Positions 33,701 through 42,869 of a DNA stretch of 64,000 bases are shown one piece after another. Each line of letters begins with the position of its first letter. Within the stretch, counting starts at the first letter, position 1. The notes beneath the pieces are model-generated. The model was not told the DNA's origin and searched no databases. It was given only the letters and a program-made list of their open reading frames with translations. Made by a program: the position numbers and the translations under genes. Source of the DNA: Perca fluviatilis (Eukaryota > Chordata > Actinopteri > Perciformes > Percidae); contig NC_053118.1 in assembly GCF_010015445.1 (NCBI RefSeq), positions 9,064,907 through 9,128,906 of the forward strand, read 5' to 3'.

Positions 33701-35761
33701 AATACATAACTTTAGATTTTGCCAAATACTTGATGAGATGGTTATTTAGATATGTATAGTAAAGGCGTTTTAATGTGAAACGTAAGGGGGGAAGATGTTT
33801 TGTCGGCTTGGTTCAGGCTACGGAGCCTCCGTGTTATTATTTTATTACCCTCATAAATATAGTCGCAGCTCATAAAACAGTATATCATTCTCATTCTCGT
33901 TTTTAAATGTATTTTAGAACTGTTATCCTGCTAATAATCCCCATTTTTACAAAATGTATCTGCAATCTGATTGCGTCTTTTCTTCTGTTTCTTTAACAGT
34001 TACCTTTTTGTGTGTGTTTCTGTTTTACTTTAACCTTGGCCTTTTTAAATGTTATTTTAGGCTGTATATTAAAGTTTTAATTTACGTATAAAAAATTGGG
34101 ACTGTGTGATTGTGTAGGGAAGATGAGTGGAACCAGAGCCAGACTCAGACTGAGGAGCCCACCATCACAGAGGAGGACCTGGATATCATCAGGGAGAGAG
34201 AGACTAACATCAAACAGCTGGAGGTACCAACCCCATCCCACAGGAGGAGGGACACTGTAACACACGCTCAATGGTGTTTTAAGCCTCCAACGTTGCCTTC
34301 CAGGCAGCTAACCCTAACCTTAACCCTAAACATAACCATTGCCGTGCTGCCTGGAAGGCGACGTCGGGGGCTTAAAACACCAAACACCGTAACACACTGT
34401 CACGCGACGTTCACCCTCTTGCTTCTGTCCTCTCCAGGCCAACATTATGGATGTGAACCAGATTTTCAAGGACCTGGCTGTGATGATCCACGATCAAGGA
34501 GAGATGATTGGTAAGTCCCGAGAAACTTAAGGTTAACATTGAGTTGATCCTTTGCACGTCATTTGGATGTGAGCGCATGTGTGTTCTGATTAACAGACAC
34601 CATTGAGGCCAACGTGGAGAGTGCTGAGGTCCATGTAGACAGAGGGGCCGTCCAGCTGCAGAAGGCAGCCCATTACAAGGTGAGATAGAGGGGCTGTGCA
34701 AAATAATGGAAGCACTAACATGAAAATACATTTGCAAAGCCAGCTAAAGATGCAAGTCATAATATAATAAAGAATCCACAATATTTTCAAGCATGTTAAA
34801 GAGTAAGTCCAGCGATATTCTACATTCCATGAAACACCAAACCAACAATGAGTTGATACTAACTAAAGTATTGTGTGTCAGTTAAAGCCTCATATATGTT
34901 ATTTCTCTGTGCCATAGAGCTCGTCATGTTAATATATAATAGATAAATGAAATTATATCTAGCTGAAATGATGAATTATTTTGACTAATAGTAAGGTTTT
35001 AGAGGAACGTATGTCGACGTTTAGTTAGGATACTGTTTTAAAACCATTTCAATTGTTGTTTTCAAATGATATCAAATTAAATGAAACACCCAAAATGTAA
35101 TGAAAGTAGTGAACTGATCCTGCATTTTACTTGCGCAGAGCGTTGTATGGAACCATCCATGCTATTTTTGGGCAATTAAGTTGAAAGAAACCCAAATTTC
35201 TGACTTAGAAACTTTGAAGACGGGTCCAATTTGACCCGAGGACAACAAAAAAATTCCGCACACGCCTTTTTGACTGCAACTTTGAGGTTAAAATGGACTA
35301 AACTATACATAAATGCCTCGAACCGTGATTGTCAAACCAAACAATTTCATCCCTAACGACTGTTTTTCAAAGATTTACATCATCAGTAGGAAAAATTGGC
35401 TTGGAGCTGAGGCATACAGGGTATGGAAGTCAGAAAGCATTAATAGACAGACTAACACATGTTTGGCTTGGATCTTTTCATGTTTTTTTTGTGTTTTTTA
35501 CAATAAGAATAACATCAGCCTTATCGATTCCTGTGGTACACAAGGATTAATACGTTCAATATGATATCCTGTCCCCAGCCAGTGTTACATCACTGTCATG
35601 TAAAATGCTGATAAGATTGACTTCCTTTTTCGTCTGTTAACTCTGACATGATACTTTGTTGTGTGCAGAGGAAGTCCCGTAAGAGGATGTGCATGCTGGC
35701 CATGGTGCTGTCGCTGGTGCTCATCATCCTCATCATCATCATCTGGCAAGCCCTCAAATAA
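24611..35761 (+). CDS. stx12: Syntaxin 12 (syntaxin 13), endosomal Qa-SNARE, nine coding exons
   Basis: Spliced coding sequence: 24611-24710, 25313-25382, 25509-25608, 27653-27790, 27947-27990, 34118-34223, 34438-34510, 34597-34679, 35669-35761. The lengths sum to 807 nt, giving 268 residues and a TAA stop; human STX12 is about 276. The start begins MSYMSADSS, and residues 17-27 read [11 protein letters not shown], which matches syntaxin 12 rather than syntaxin 7. An N-terminal helical (Habc-type) region spans about residues 18-140. The SNARE motif is about 168-235, with the zero-layer Gln at residue 206 (HDQGEMID). Basic residues RKSRKR (239-244) precede a membrane anchor at about 245-264, leaving a very short lumenal tail. 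The family acts as a Qa-SNARE in recycling and early endosome fusion. All introns are GT-AG; the exon 4 donor (ATG|GTGATT) is weak. A 5' non-coding exon is likely upstream (possible donor near 23436, acceptor at 24551). I cannot tell stx12 from a teleost duplicate such as stx12l without a tree. Confidence 0.95.
24765..25235. mobile_element. hAT-like element in stx12 intron 1
   Basis: Starts CAGGGTTTCCGCAGGGTC and ends GGTGAAACCTGTAGAAGACC AG, whose reverse complement (CTGGTCTTCTACAGGTTTC) is a diverged form of the start. The interior has several GGTCTTAA strings. No clean 8-bp duplication was found. It fills most of the 602-bp intron. Confidence 0.6.
25313..25382 (+). CDS. stx12: stx12 coding exon 2
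   Basis: The acceptor TTTTCCCCGCAG ends at 25312 and the donor GTAAGT starts at 25383. It encodes [20 protein letters not shown] and the next few residues, continuing the first helix of the N-terminal domain. Phase is 1 at entry and 2 at exit. Confidence 0.92.
25509..25608 (+). CDS. stx12: stx12 coding exon 3
   Basis: The acceptor CCCTGCAG ends at 25508 and the donor GTCAGT starts at 25609. It encodes [20 protein letters not shown] and then the [13 protein letters not shown] linker, ending at residue 90 in phase 0. Confidence 0.92.
25754..26694. mobile_element. Inverted-repeat element in stx12 intron 3 (Tc1/mariner-like)
   Basis: Twenty-five bases at 25751-25775 are perfectly repeated in inverse at 26673-26697 (core CAGTTTTTCTTGATTGCTTT). 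TA stands at each end, suggesting a TA target site. It has no transposase and contains a 35-bp tandem array at 26072-26200. Confidence 0.75.
26072..26200. repeat. 35-bp tandem repeat, about 3.7 copies
   Basis: The unit starts GCAGGGTTAGGCCATGTGG and continues CCCCATAGATCA. Units start at 26072, 26107, 26142 and 26177. It lies within the Tc1-like element in stx12 intron 3. Confidence 0.95.
26770..27652. other. stx12 intron 3 tail with truncated transposon ends
   Basis: Left ends of three families without partners: CAGTGTTTCCCACAGGTTGA (hAT-like, about 27090), AAGGCTGCACGATTTGAGG (hAT-like, about 27353) and TTAAAGGGGCGCTATGCGG (TTAA type, from 27396). Confidence 0.45.
27653..27790 (+). CDS. 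stx12: stx12 coding exon 4
   Basis: The acceptor TCTTTCCTCCAG ends at 27652. It encodes [20 protein letters not shown] through the RARAGSR segment (residues 91-136), part of the third helix. The donor is GTGATT at 27791, weaker than the other donors. It is supported by the in-frame join to exon 5 and by alignment to the family. Confidence 0.9.
27947..27990 (+). CDS. stx12: stx12 coding exon 5 (44 nt)
   Basis: A very short exon with acceptor GTCTACAG and donor GTAAGT at 27991. It encodes [14 protein letters not shown] plus two bases of the next Lys, the variable linker between the Habc region and the SNARE motif. It is followed by the 6.1-kb intron 5, which is filled with transposons. Confidence 0.88.
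28182..29029 (-). mobile_element. 848-bp hAT element with BED-finger remnant, stx12 intron 5
   Basis: Ends are CAGTGTTGCCGCAGTTAC and (reverse complement) CAGTGATGCCAGTAACGC. The minus strand encodes a transposase N terminus (see 28405-28767). An 8-bp target duplication is not clear. Just outside, AAAGGTCCAGTGTGTAACG at 28021 and the sequence after 29030 look like the two parts of an older interrupted repeat. Confidence 0.75.
28405..28767 (-). pseudogene. BED-type zinc finger of a hAT transposase, truncated
   Basis: A 120-residue minus-strand frame starts [20 protein letters not shown]. It contains [20 protein letters not shown] and [11 protein letters not shown], a C-x2-C...H-x4-H BED finger preceded by an aromatic W-x-Y-F block. 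After the finger the reading frame loses resemblance and the catalytic part is absent. The element depends on a source transposase elsewhere if it moves at all. Confidence 0.7.
29030..30320. other. stx12 intron 5, no gene recognised
   Basis: The open frames at 29113-29577 lie on both strands in repeat-like sequence and show no family resemblance. TTGATTGATTGATTGA simple sequence is at 30060-30077. Confidence 0.4.
30321..30353. repeat. (AAT)n microsatellite
   Basis: About 10 AAT units with one TC change, at the outer end of a minus-strand retroelement tail. Confidence 0.92.
30346..31240 (-). mobile_element. L1/Tx1-type LINE 3' part, minus strand, interrupted
   Basis: Minus-strand frame 31178-30933 reads [20 protein letters not shown] and [20 protein letters not shown]. 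The frame 30713-30462 reads [20 protein letters not shown] and [18 protein letters not shown], with the C-x-C...H/W-x-C style C-terminal block of fish L1-like elements. About 170 nt at 30720-30892, ending GATGAAATAAACTTGAC, interrupt the coding region. The 30346-30490 part is a tail homologous to 10302-10572. Confidence 0.7.
31287..33360. mobile_element. 2.07-kb TTAA-flanked fold-back element, stx12 intron 5
   Basis: TTAA is present at 31283-31286 and 33361-33364. Ends are AGGGGTGATAGAATG and (reverse complement) AGGGGTGATAGAATGC. Deeper arm segments also pair: 31550-31640 with 32930-33010 share ATATGGGCCGTTTTAC and GAAATCAACTAT in inverse. The centre holds a fourfold tandem repeat of about 200 bp (31747-32500). 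It has no transposase. Confidence 0.9.
31747..32500. repeat. ~200-bp tandem repeat, four diverged copies
   Basis: Copies start at 31747, 31955, 32154 and 32353, each beginning CGGC(A/G)TAA and containing ATTTACAGTTTGAATTT(C/T)G (ATTTATAG in copy 4), then ACGGCACTTATA or ACGCCACTTATA. Spacings are 208, 199 and 199. The array lies in the middle of the TTAA fold-back element. Confidence 0.85.
33370..33700. repeat. Dispersed repeat family R1, copy 1
   Basis: Shares AAATCCAGACAGCTAGCTAG and CCAGAGCACGTTT, AGAAATGCCAATAA, and GGTCTGGCAATGCCAGACTA with copies at 45260-45555 and 56535-56800. All three run in the same direction. The family is familiar in teleosts; its class is not certain to me. Confidence 0.8.
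34118..34223 (+). CDS. stx12: stx12 coding exon 6
   Basis: The acceptor GATTGTGTAG ends at 34117. It encodes [20 protein letters not shown] and then [15 protein letters not shown], entering the SNARE motif and ending at residue 186 in phase 0. The donor GTACCA is at 34224. Confidence 0.92.
34251..34401. repeat. Imperfect inverted repeat (hairpin) filling stx12 intron 6, with telomere-like loop
   Basis: The left arm 34251-34308 and right arm 34346-34401 are near-perfect reverse complements, both containing GGTGTTTTAAGCC and GCCTTCCAGGCAGC. The 37-nt loop holds TAACCCTAACCTTAACCCTA, similar to vertebrate telomere repeats. The structure takes up 151 nt of a 214-nt intron. I infer a fold-back miniature transposon; the same type of sequence is familiar from other teleost genomes. 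Confidence 0.8.
34438..34510 (+). CDS. stx12: stx12 coding exon 7 (SNARE zero layer)
   Basis: The acceptor CCTCTCCAG ends at 34437 and the donor GTAAGT starts at 34511. It encodes [20 protein letters not shown] followed by GEMI. It includes the zero-layer Gln (residue 206) that defines Q-SNAREs. Confidence 0.93.
34597..34679 (+). CDS. stx12: stx12 coding exon 8
   Basis: The acceptor TTAACAG ends at 34596 and the donor GTGAGA starts at 34680. It encodes [20 protein letters not shown] and then QKAAHYK, the C-terminal half of the SNARE helix, ending at residue 238. Confidence 0.92.
34690..35660. other. stx12 intron 8, no element recognised
   Basis: AT-rich, without inverted ends, coding resemblance or tandem structure. 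Confidence 0.45.
35669..35761 (+). CDS. stx12: stx12 coding exon 9 (membrane anchor and stop)
   Basis: The acceptor TTGTGTGCAG ends at 35668. It encodes the basic RKSRKR stretch, the hydrophobic anchor [15 protein letters not shown] continued by IIIIW, the tail QALK and the TAA stop at 35759-35761. A C-terminal anchor with almost no lumenal tail is typical of syntaxins. Confidence 0.93.
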   Translation, partial: RKSRKRMCMLAMVLSLVLIILIIIIWQALK

Positions 35762-35788
35762 GAGAAGCACACTTTCACATGACATCCA

Positions 35789-35909
<121 letters not shown>

Positions 35910-36214
35910 AAAATGCTAAATTTGACTTTCCTTACTGTGCTTGACTGAATGTGGATTGTACTGTATTTATTTTGGGGTAAATGGCGGGAACATGAATATG
36001 TTTTGGGTTTTAAAAGGCTAACAACATAACAGATCTGCCAATATTTTGTGTTGATAATCAAGATTTTTGTTATTTCTTTAGTCTATTGATAAATTGACAA
36101 GTATTTGGCGTTTCCGCTCGTAGTTTGGAACATTAAAACTCCACTGAGCCAATGTATGACTACTGCTACCACTACTGCTACTAATAACACTAACTTATGA
36201 ATTTTTGGATGATC

Positions 36215-36218
<4 letters not shown>

Positions 36219-36292
<74 letters not shown>
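36219..36292. repeat. Second (TG)n microsatellite
   Basis: About 37 TG units just upstream of the candidate AATAAA at 36298. It probably also lies in the stx12 3' UTR. Confidence 0.95.
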
Positions 36293-36294
<2 letters not shown>

Positions 36295-36303
36295 ATAAAT
36301 AAA

Positions 36304-37408
36304 CCCTACATTCCAATGCAGAAAAAGTACAATTTTCTTCAATGTAACCTTTGTCACTTCTTTAGGACTGTCTCATCAAATGCTATCTTGCACAATTTTA
36401 TATACAGTAAGTAACCCTGTCTTGTTTGAATATGAAAGTGTATTCCTGATATAAAAAGTGTCTTACCTATAAGAATGTTAAAAGACAAATATCACCTGTT
36501 AGCAGTGATCAGAATGTCTGTCCTTAGTAAACTGTTTGTTTCACTGGCTCTGCCCACCTGAAAGAGAATTTAATACAGTTCCACCTGATCAAGTGCTGCA
36601 CGTGTCATGTTTCGTTTTTTTCCACCAGAGGCGAGCTAAGCATGTTGAGAGTCGGCAGGATCTTTTCAACAGAGACACCGGCTCACCTGAGATTAGAAAT
36701 GACCAGTACTGGAGGAAGTTCTCCAAGCCATCGTCTTCCTTAGTACATGTAGCAGTACTATAACGGAAATATAGCAAGTAAGTAAATAAGTTAGTAAAGG
36801 GAATTTCTAGAGCACATTTAAACATAGCTTAAGCTGACCAAAGTGCTGTACAAAGAAGCACCAAGATGTAAAATGTGACAAAAACATTGAAATATACTGC
36901 TTAGAGTTGTACTCCAATAAAAGTACAGAATTTGTACCATTAAAATCTACCAAGTATCACAAGTCAAGCTCCCATATTTAGTGGTGCATAAACCTGCACA
37001 AATTGTAATTTGTTGTGGATTGTATGAACCATACACTGCTAGGGACTTAAACATAATGCAACATTAGCTTAACTGTTTGATTTGGAGGCTAACAATTATC
37101 AACAGCTTTCATCGGGATTGTAGTATGAAGTAGTTCCATGGAAAACATCTGTGATTCACATTAATCCCAGACGGGGGATGTTGTTGGTTATTTTTTAATT
37201 CTTAGAACCCCACAAACTAATGTGCCTTATCATAATAACTACAGTAACCCTTTAATAATGCTCAAACACAAATGTCATCAGTAAATAAAAATAAAACAGG
37301 AAGGATTACCGCATTATCTACAGTAGTTAAAGCTCTGTACTCACTGAAGGCTACCCAACATTAAATATGTCTGGCTCTTGTCTACCTCTTCCATGGAAAA
37401 GGAAAGTT
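36304..37408. other. No gene recognised
   Basis: Intergenic AT-rich sequence. The short frames on both strands have no exon-like context. Confidence 0.45.
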
Positions 37409-37412
37409 TTAA

Positions 37413-38063
37413 AGTGGCCATATTATGCTCATTTTCAGGTTCATAATTGTAATTTGAGTTTGTATCAGAATATAGGTTTACATGGTTACATTTTCAAAAA
37501 ACACCACATTTTTGTTGTACTGACCATTGCTGCAGATCCTCTTTTCAGCCTCTGTTTTAGCTACAGAGTGAGACCTCTCAACTTCTGTAACATCTTTGTT
37601 GGCAGTCGCACATGTGCAGTAGCTAGGTACCTAGGTAAGGCTCACAATTGCTAGCTAGCTGTTTCTCCAACTTCAGCCTGTACAAGGCAGGATTAGCCGG
37701 GAGACCTCTTCTAAACAAGGGCGCACTTCCAACTTTGCGTGGAAAACCTGCAGATCAGGGACATGTAAGTAGTTCTATACAATTGACTTTGTAGATTAGG
37801 GTGAATTTGTGTGTGTTGTAGCAGTGTTTTGCCATTGAGAATGAGCTAGCATGATAACGGTTAGCCTCCTAGCCCCCTCGTCTCGGCTAGTGACGTAGAA
37901 AGCCGTGCAGATTTTGAACAACTCACCCGGAGACTGAAGGTAGGACACATTCAGAAACCCGTATCTCACTCAAAACCAAAGTTTGTATGCGTGTGGAAGC
38001 ACCAGAGACACAAAATAACACTCAAAATCCCATAAAAGTGATTTTTTTCATAATATGGGCACT
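37413..38063. mobile_element. 651-bp TTAA-flanked miniature element
   Basis: TTAA is present at 37409-37412 and 38064-38067. Ends are AGTGGCCATATTATG and (reverse complement) AGTGCCCATATTATG. It has no coding capacity. Confidence 0.9.
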
Positions 38064-38069
38064 TTAAAG

Positions 38070-38995
38070 ACTTGTGAGTCACTTTTTGCCTACATCCCCT
38101 CTTGTACTTTAGGTCAGCTAATCACTTGGATTATTTAAGTGCCAATTAAATCAGTCCTGAATTGCCTGAATGTGGCCAAGTGGAGCTTGAATTGATGTAA
38201 TAAAAAATACTCCTACAGTAATTGTAATCTGGGTGTACTCAAATGTAACCAACTGTAAACTGCACTCTGCAGTGGTTTCATAGTGTTGTACTGTAGATAT
38301 TTAGCAGCTTTTTCCATCAGTGCTGGAGTCATCAGAGTTAAAGTCAAGATGTTCAAACAGATTGTACTAAAATGTCTGAATGAGACACTTGAGCATCATG
38401 AGTGTGGACAGAATAGATAATAAGCGAGTGATGAGAGCATGGTGGGATGTAATAAGCCAACATCGGGGTTGTCTTGGTTACACACCGTCTTGTGGCTGTG
38501 GAGGAGCACTTGAGTGGGCCTCAACATCTCTGTAAGGTCATCAGGTCCCGGCGGCTCTGCTACACCTCCGCTGCCATGACTCATCACTTAACATGATGCC
38601 GTGAACTTTGAGCACGCTCACATGGGCCTTTTATTAAAGATGGGGTGTCAGCCAGTCACAACCATCCAGCTTTGGAAAGGTAAAGGACACATTTTCATTT
38701 CCACTGAAGCTGCCCAGTTGTTCGGTCATATTGGCAGGAGGTAATACTGGCAATGCAGAATATTTTTGGTGATAGAATTGACCAGGTTTTTCTCATGAAC
38801 CATTCGTACCTGAGTTGTTGAAGTGGCATGGCAATTTAACTGTCACGCATGATAAAAATTTTTTTTTTTATCTTATTAGTGTTTTCATGATTTAAAATGC
38901 AGAACATGGTTAACCATTTCTTTGTTTTCCAAGGACCTGTTGCTATAAAAACTGCTTTGTCATTAGATTTTTTAAAATTTCTTAGCCACATTTTA
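38070..38995. other. No gene recognised
   Basis: Intergenic sequence with no coding, tandem or inverted signal. Confidence 0.45.
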
Positions 38996-39002
38996 TAATT
39001 GT

Positions 39003-40565
39003 CCTATGGTGTGACTGTCTCAAGCATCGTTCAATAAATTACAACCATTTTTGTTCTGTCGCCCAATAAACAATAGGCTAATAGGCTATTTTGACGAAGA
39101 CAGACAAATCCGTTAACGATTCATTTTCTTACATTTCTTCCTTGAGTCATGTTGCGTGTTTGCTAGTTGAATAGGGCCTAACAAAATTAATTATGTTAGG
39201 TTCCGGTTTCCGACCAACCATGTCAATTAATGTGCGACCCAAATTTATTTTATGAGCTTGGGGAAGAAATGATACTAATTAAATAAATACACAAATAAAA
39301 AGTTTAAGGCAAACTATAATTACATTTTTGTACAGCACTCTTGCGATGCAAGATGCCCGTTTTCCTCCAGCAATGCTGGAAGAGGACCCGATGTCGCCGC
39401 AGCGGCACTTAACGTTACCGTGTCCAGTTTTACGGCAGCAGCAGCGTGAGGACGGCACCTTCAACCAGCCCTCACCGGCCACGGCGGCCAGCTACAGCGC
39501 CGCCGGGGAGCTTCAACACGTTAAACAGGGCAGATGAAACCACTCATGAACTATATGTTGTGTTTAATGTCGTTCAAGAAGATGGCAACGTAGCAAGCAA
39601 ACACGATCAAATGAAAGGTAAACACCCTTTAGAGTGCTCTAACGTTACAGCAAGCCCCTGGGGCTCAATGGAGGTGGCTAACAGCAGTGAAGCTAATGAC
39701 AACTTCACAACACAATTCATTTGGATACAAGTGTTGCATTATGGAAGATAGACGGGATTCTGAACAGCGATGCACACACGGGTGGATGACGTGACATGGC
39801 AGTTTTGCTGTCTTCAGTGTCAAACATGTATGAATAAAAAATATATTTGCCAAAAACCTTCTCAATATTGTGCAGAACATTATGCTTTATGTGAACATAC
39901 TCAACATTAAAACAGATCATCAAATTTTTTCAGAATTTCCAACCAAACATAACAAAACTCATATGGTGTGACTGTCCGGCACTTTTTTCTCAAAGTGAGA
40001 ACTTGAATAAAACTAAGAAAAATAAATGCAAAAATTCTCAAAGAAAATACAGAAAATTAATACAGATGTCTACTTGTGAGCCTACTCTTTTCAAATTACA
40101 AGCATAATGTTTTGAGTCAGTTCTAATCAAAAAGATGTCACAGAAATCAAAATCATATGGTGTGACACTATTTTGGGATAATTGAACGGGCAACTGTTTT
40201 GACACCCTTGGGAAGGAGAGGACCTTCTTCAGCAAGGTTGTACAGTACTATCAGTGTATTTCTACTGTACAACCTGAGGTGAGTTATCATTTTTATATTT
40301 ACAATAAATCAGATCTTGTTGGCACTCTGACAAAAGTCCCACTTCCAGATGTCTTTTGGTGTGACACATTTTTCATAAAAATGCAAAAGACATTTTATTA
40401 TTTTGTCATAATTACATGTAAATCTATTCTGCTTTGTTATAGCTAGCATGTTTTTAGTATGCTTATGTGTAGCTACAAGACTCAAGGTTGTGCTAAGTGC
40501 TGAAAACATCATATGGTGTGACACTTCATCATATGGTGTGACATGTCTGCCTGTCACGCCATATG
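39003..40565. repeat. Scattered CATATGGTGTGAC motif, seven sites
   Basis: Sites: 39003 (CCTATGGTGTGACTGTC), 39960 (CATATGGTGTGACTGTC), 40154, 40353 (CTTTTGGTGTGACAC), 40510, 40530, and an inverted site 40553-40565 (GTCACGCCATATG). Spacing is irregular. The sites lie upstream of the piggyBac transposase remnant and could be part of the same element. Confidence 0.8.
39340..39540. other. GC-rich open segment of unknown nature
   Basis: A GC-rich island in AT-rich surroundings, open on + (AMLEEDPMSPQRHLTLPCP onwards) and partly on -. It resembles a proline/glutamine-rich N-terminal exon, but no family is recognised. It may be the first exon of the adjacent transposase gene. Confidence 0.25.
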
Positions 40566-40817
40566 CTCGCTGAGAGCTCCACAGCTAATGTTACACATTT
40601 ATGTTGCACCACATTTACTGCAAGAAGTGTTGCAAAAGAAAACGTTTGAGTAAATACTGCATTACAAGTTTGCACCTTTTATTGTATTTATGTAAATATC
40701 TATGGTAATATCTACACATTTGTTAATATTTTTCGGTGGCTTCGCATTCAGAACATTAGTTGTAATTACTGTTATTTCTTTATTTTCACATTATAGGAAA
40801 TGTGATGTAGATATGGA

Positions 40818-41583
40818 TTGGGAGCCAGCTACATCTGCACCAGTGAGCAAGTGGCCACATGGAGTGGAGCAGCAGGACAGTTCCAGACATCACACCACCA
40901 CAGCCCACCTTCAGACCCAGAAATGTCCCAGGACCCCAGCTCATACGTACTGCTACGTACACAGCCCTACAGTTGTTTCAACTCTTTTTTTACCAACTCT
41001 GTTTTGAAGACAATACTTCAAAAACACCAACAACTGTGGCTCAACACATCATTCAACACCCTCTATCCCATGGATTGATCTGACATTGCAGGACATGTTT
41101 GCATTCATGTCTTTAATTGTTTACATGGGTGTAGTCAAATGCTTTTCTTTCACTGATTACTGGCGTGGGGGTCATCTTTATAGCTTGCCGTTCCCGAGAC
41201 TGTTAATGACTGGTAAAAAGTTCCTCAGGATCTCCCAGGATCTCCCAGTCCCTTCACCTCAGCAGCTCTGTGATGCTGCTAATGATGAAAGGAGAGGCAC
41301 AGGAGCCTACGACCGTCTTGGTAAGATAAAGCCGCTCTACAAGGAGATGAGGGACTCCTGCAGAAGAAACTATCACCCTGGCCAGGAAATCGCCATTGAT
41401 GAGCGAATGGTTGCCTCAAAAGCCTGCACTGGTCTGAAACAGTATATGAAAAACAAGCCTGTTCGCTGGGGTTATAAACTCTTTGTTCTGGCAGACTCCA
41501 GGAACGGTTATACATGGGACTTTTTTGTTTATGAGCGCAGAGAGAGGGAGAGATGGTGTAGTCTCATGTCATATGATCGTTAA
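40818..41583 (+). pseudogene. piggyBac-family (PGBD4-like) transposase, broken
   Basis: The N-terminal part (frame from 40818) reads QPYSCFNSFFTNSVLKTIL. A frame change at about 41017-41024 (an AAAAAC run) leads into NTNNCGSTHHSTPSIPWIDL, then DMFAFMSLIVYMGVVKC and DYWRGGHLYSLPFPRL. The catalytic-core start GQEIAIDERMVASKA with the first acidic residue is present, then KNKPVRWGYKLFVLADSRNG. Resemblance ends near 41530 and a stop follows at 41583, so the later catalytic Asp residues and the C-terminal cysteine-rich domain are missing. piggyBac enzymes cut and paste at TTAA. A possible right end of the element is GAGTGTTAAGGGGTTAA at 42718-42734. Confidence 0.85.
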
Positions 41584-41705
41584 CAAATTTAACACATCAG
41601 CAGAGGTGCTCATTTTCCATACAGGTTTATTTAGTGGCTTGACGGTTAACAGTGAAGTATGGATTTGATTTGCTGGGTTCCTGCAATTTATAGATATATA
41701 TGTGT

Positions 41706-42145
41706 ATGTAGATATGTAAAAAGTTATATAGTAGTACCCGGAATACTTTTTCAGCATAGCACTTGTTTTACTTTGTTGACCATTTTTTGACCAACGGTTC
41801 CTTTATGGGTCTTCAAATGTCCTTTGTGCTTTGTCACTTGCAATTTTTACAATCTCTGGCATGTTGCCAATAACCTGTAAATATATTTGGATTTAGATGT
41901 GTAAATAGTTATATAGTAATGCTTTCTTGCACTACTTTTTCACCATAGCACTTATTTGACATTTTTTACCAAAAGGTCATTTTTGTTTCTTCAAACGTTC
42001 TTTGTGCTTTGTCTCATGTAGCAGATAACCTGTACATACATAATTGTAACTATGTGTATTTAGATATGTTAATAGCTGTAAATATTTTGTTTATACACTT
42101 TTATACACTACTTTTCCACCTTACCACTTGTTTTGACTTTTTTTT
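41706..42145. repeat. Degenerate ~170-185-bp tandem repeat, about 2.5 copies
   Basis: Copies start at about 41708, 41892 and 42059 with TAGAT(A/G)TGT(A/T)A(A/T)A. Each holds ACTACTTTTTCACCATAGCACTT-type and CCTTTGTGCTTTGTC-type segments. It lies just after the piggyBac remnant. Confidence 0.6.
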
Positions 42146-42817
42146 ACACACAAAGTTACAAAACTGCAATTTATTGTGTTTATGCTTCTGTTACTCTTTG
42201 TCAGAAATACTGACAGTGATTCTGGATATGAGATAGGATAGCTCTTAATGTAACTTTTCAATAGAGCCCTGAATGATAACTGTAATGTCAAATGTTCATG
42301 GGTAGCAGTCTTTTTAGTCTAGGTATGTGACCATCATTCCCAAGGGTCCTTTTAGGGTCACCAAAATGGCCGTTTTCGTAAACGCCTAGACATATACCCA
42401 TACAAAAACGGGTGTAAAATATTCATTTTATGAGATATTGATATGAAATTTCAACTGGGACTATGTAAGCCTTCTTGCTATAGCCCCATTGTGTTTTCAG
42501 ACTAATAGGTCCCAGCAAAAGTCATCTACAGGCATTTTTCTATAAAAAATAATGCAGACGGACATAAAAAAAATATTTTCCAGTATATACAAACTTCTAT
42601 TACTCAAAGCCAATAGCACTTACAGTAATACTGTTGGGAAAGAAGCCTCAGAGTGTTACCTTTCAAATGAAACCATAAACATGCATGTAGCATGGCTACA
42701 TTTGGCTAATTTTACAGGAGTGTTAAGGGGTTAAACATCGAAAACACATCTTATGCATTACAAATGTTTTCATTATTTATTGCAAAACACTTTATTCAAT
42801 GCTTAAACACATAGTAT

Positions 42818-42867
42818 AACCACAGAAACAGCAGGAGGAGACAGCGCCTCCTGCTGTTTCTGTGGTT
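42818..42867. repeat. Perfect 21-bp inverted repeat with 8-nt loop
   Basis: The core arm CCACAGAAACAGCAGGAGG at 42820-42838 is exactly complementary to 42847-42865, and two more A-T pairs extend it outwards. The loop is AGACAGCG. No flanking terminal repeats were recognised. Confidence 0.92.
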
Positions 42868-42869
42868 CT

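Noticed and set aside
34309..34332. Interstitial telomere
   Set aside because: Only about three degenerate CCCTAA-like units in the loop of a fold-back element; too short and imperfect.
39340..39540. GC-rich open segment as a host gene exon
   Set aside because: Open in two strands, no recognisable domain, and next to a piggyBac remnant; kept only as an unknown segment.
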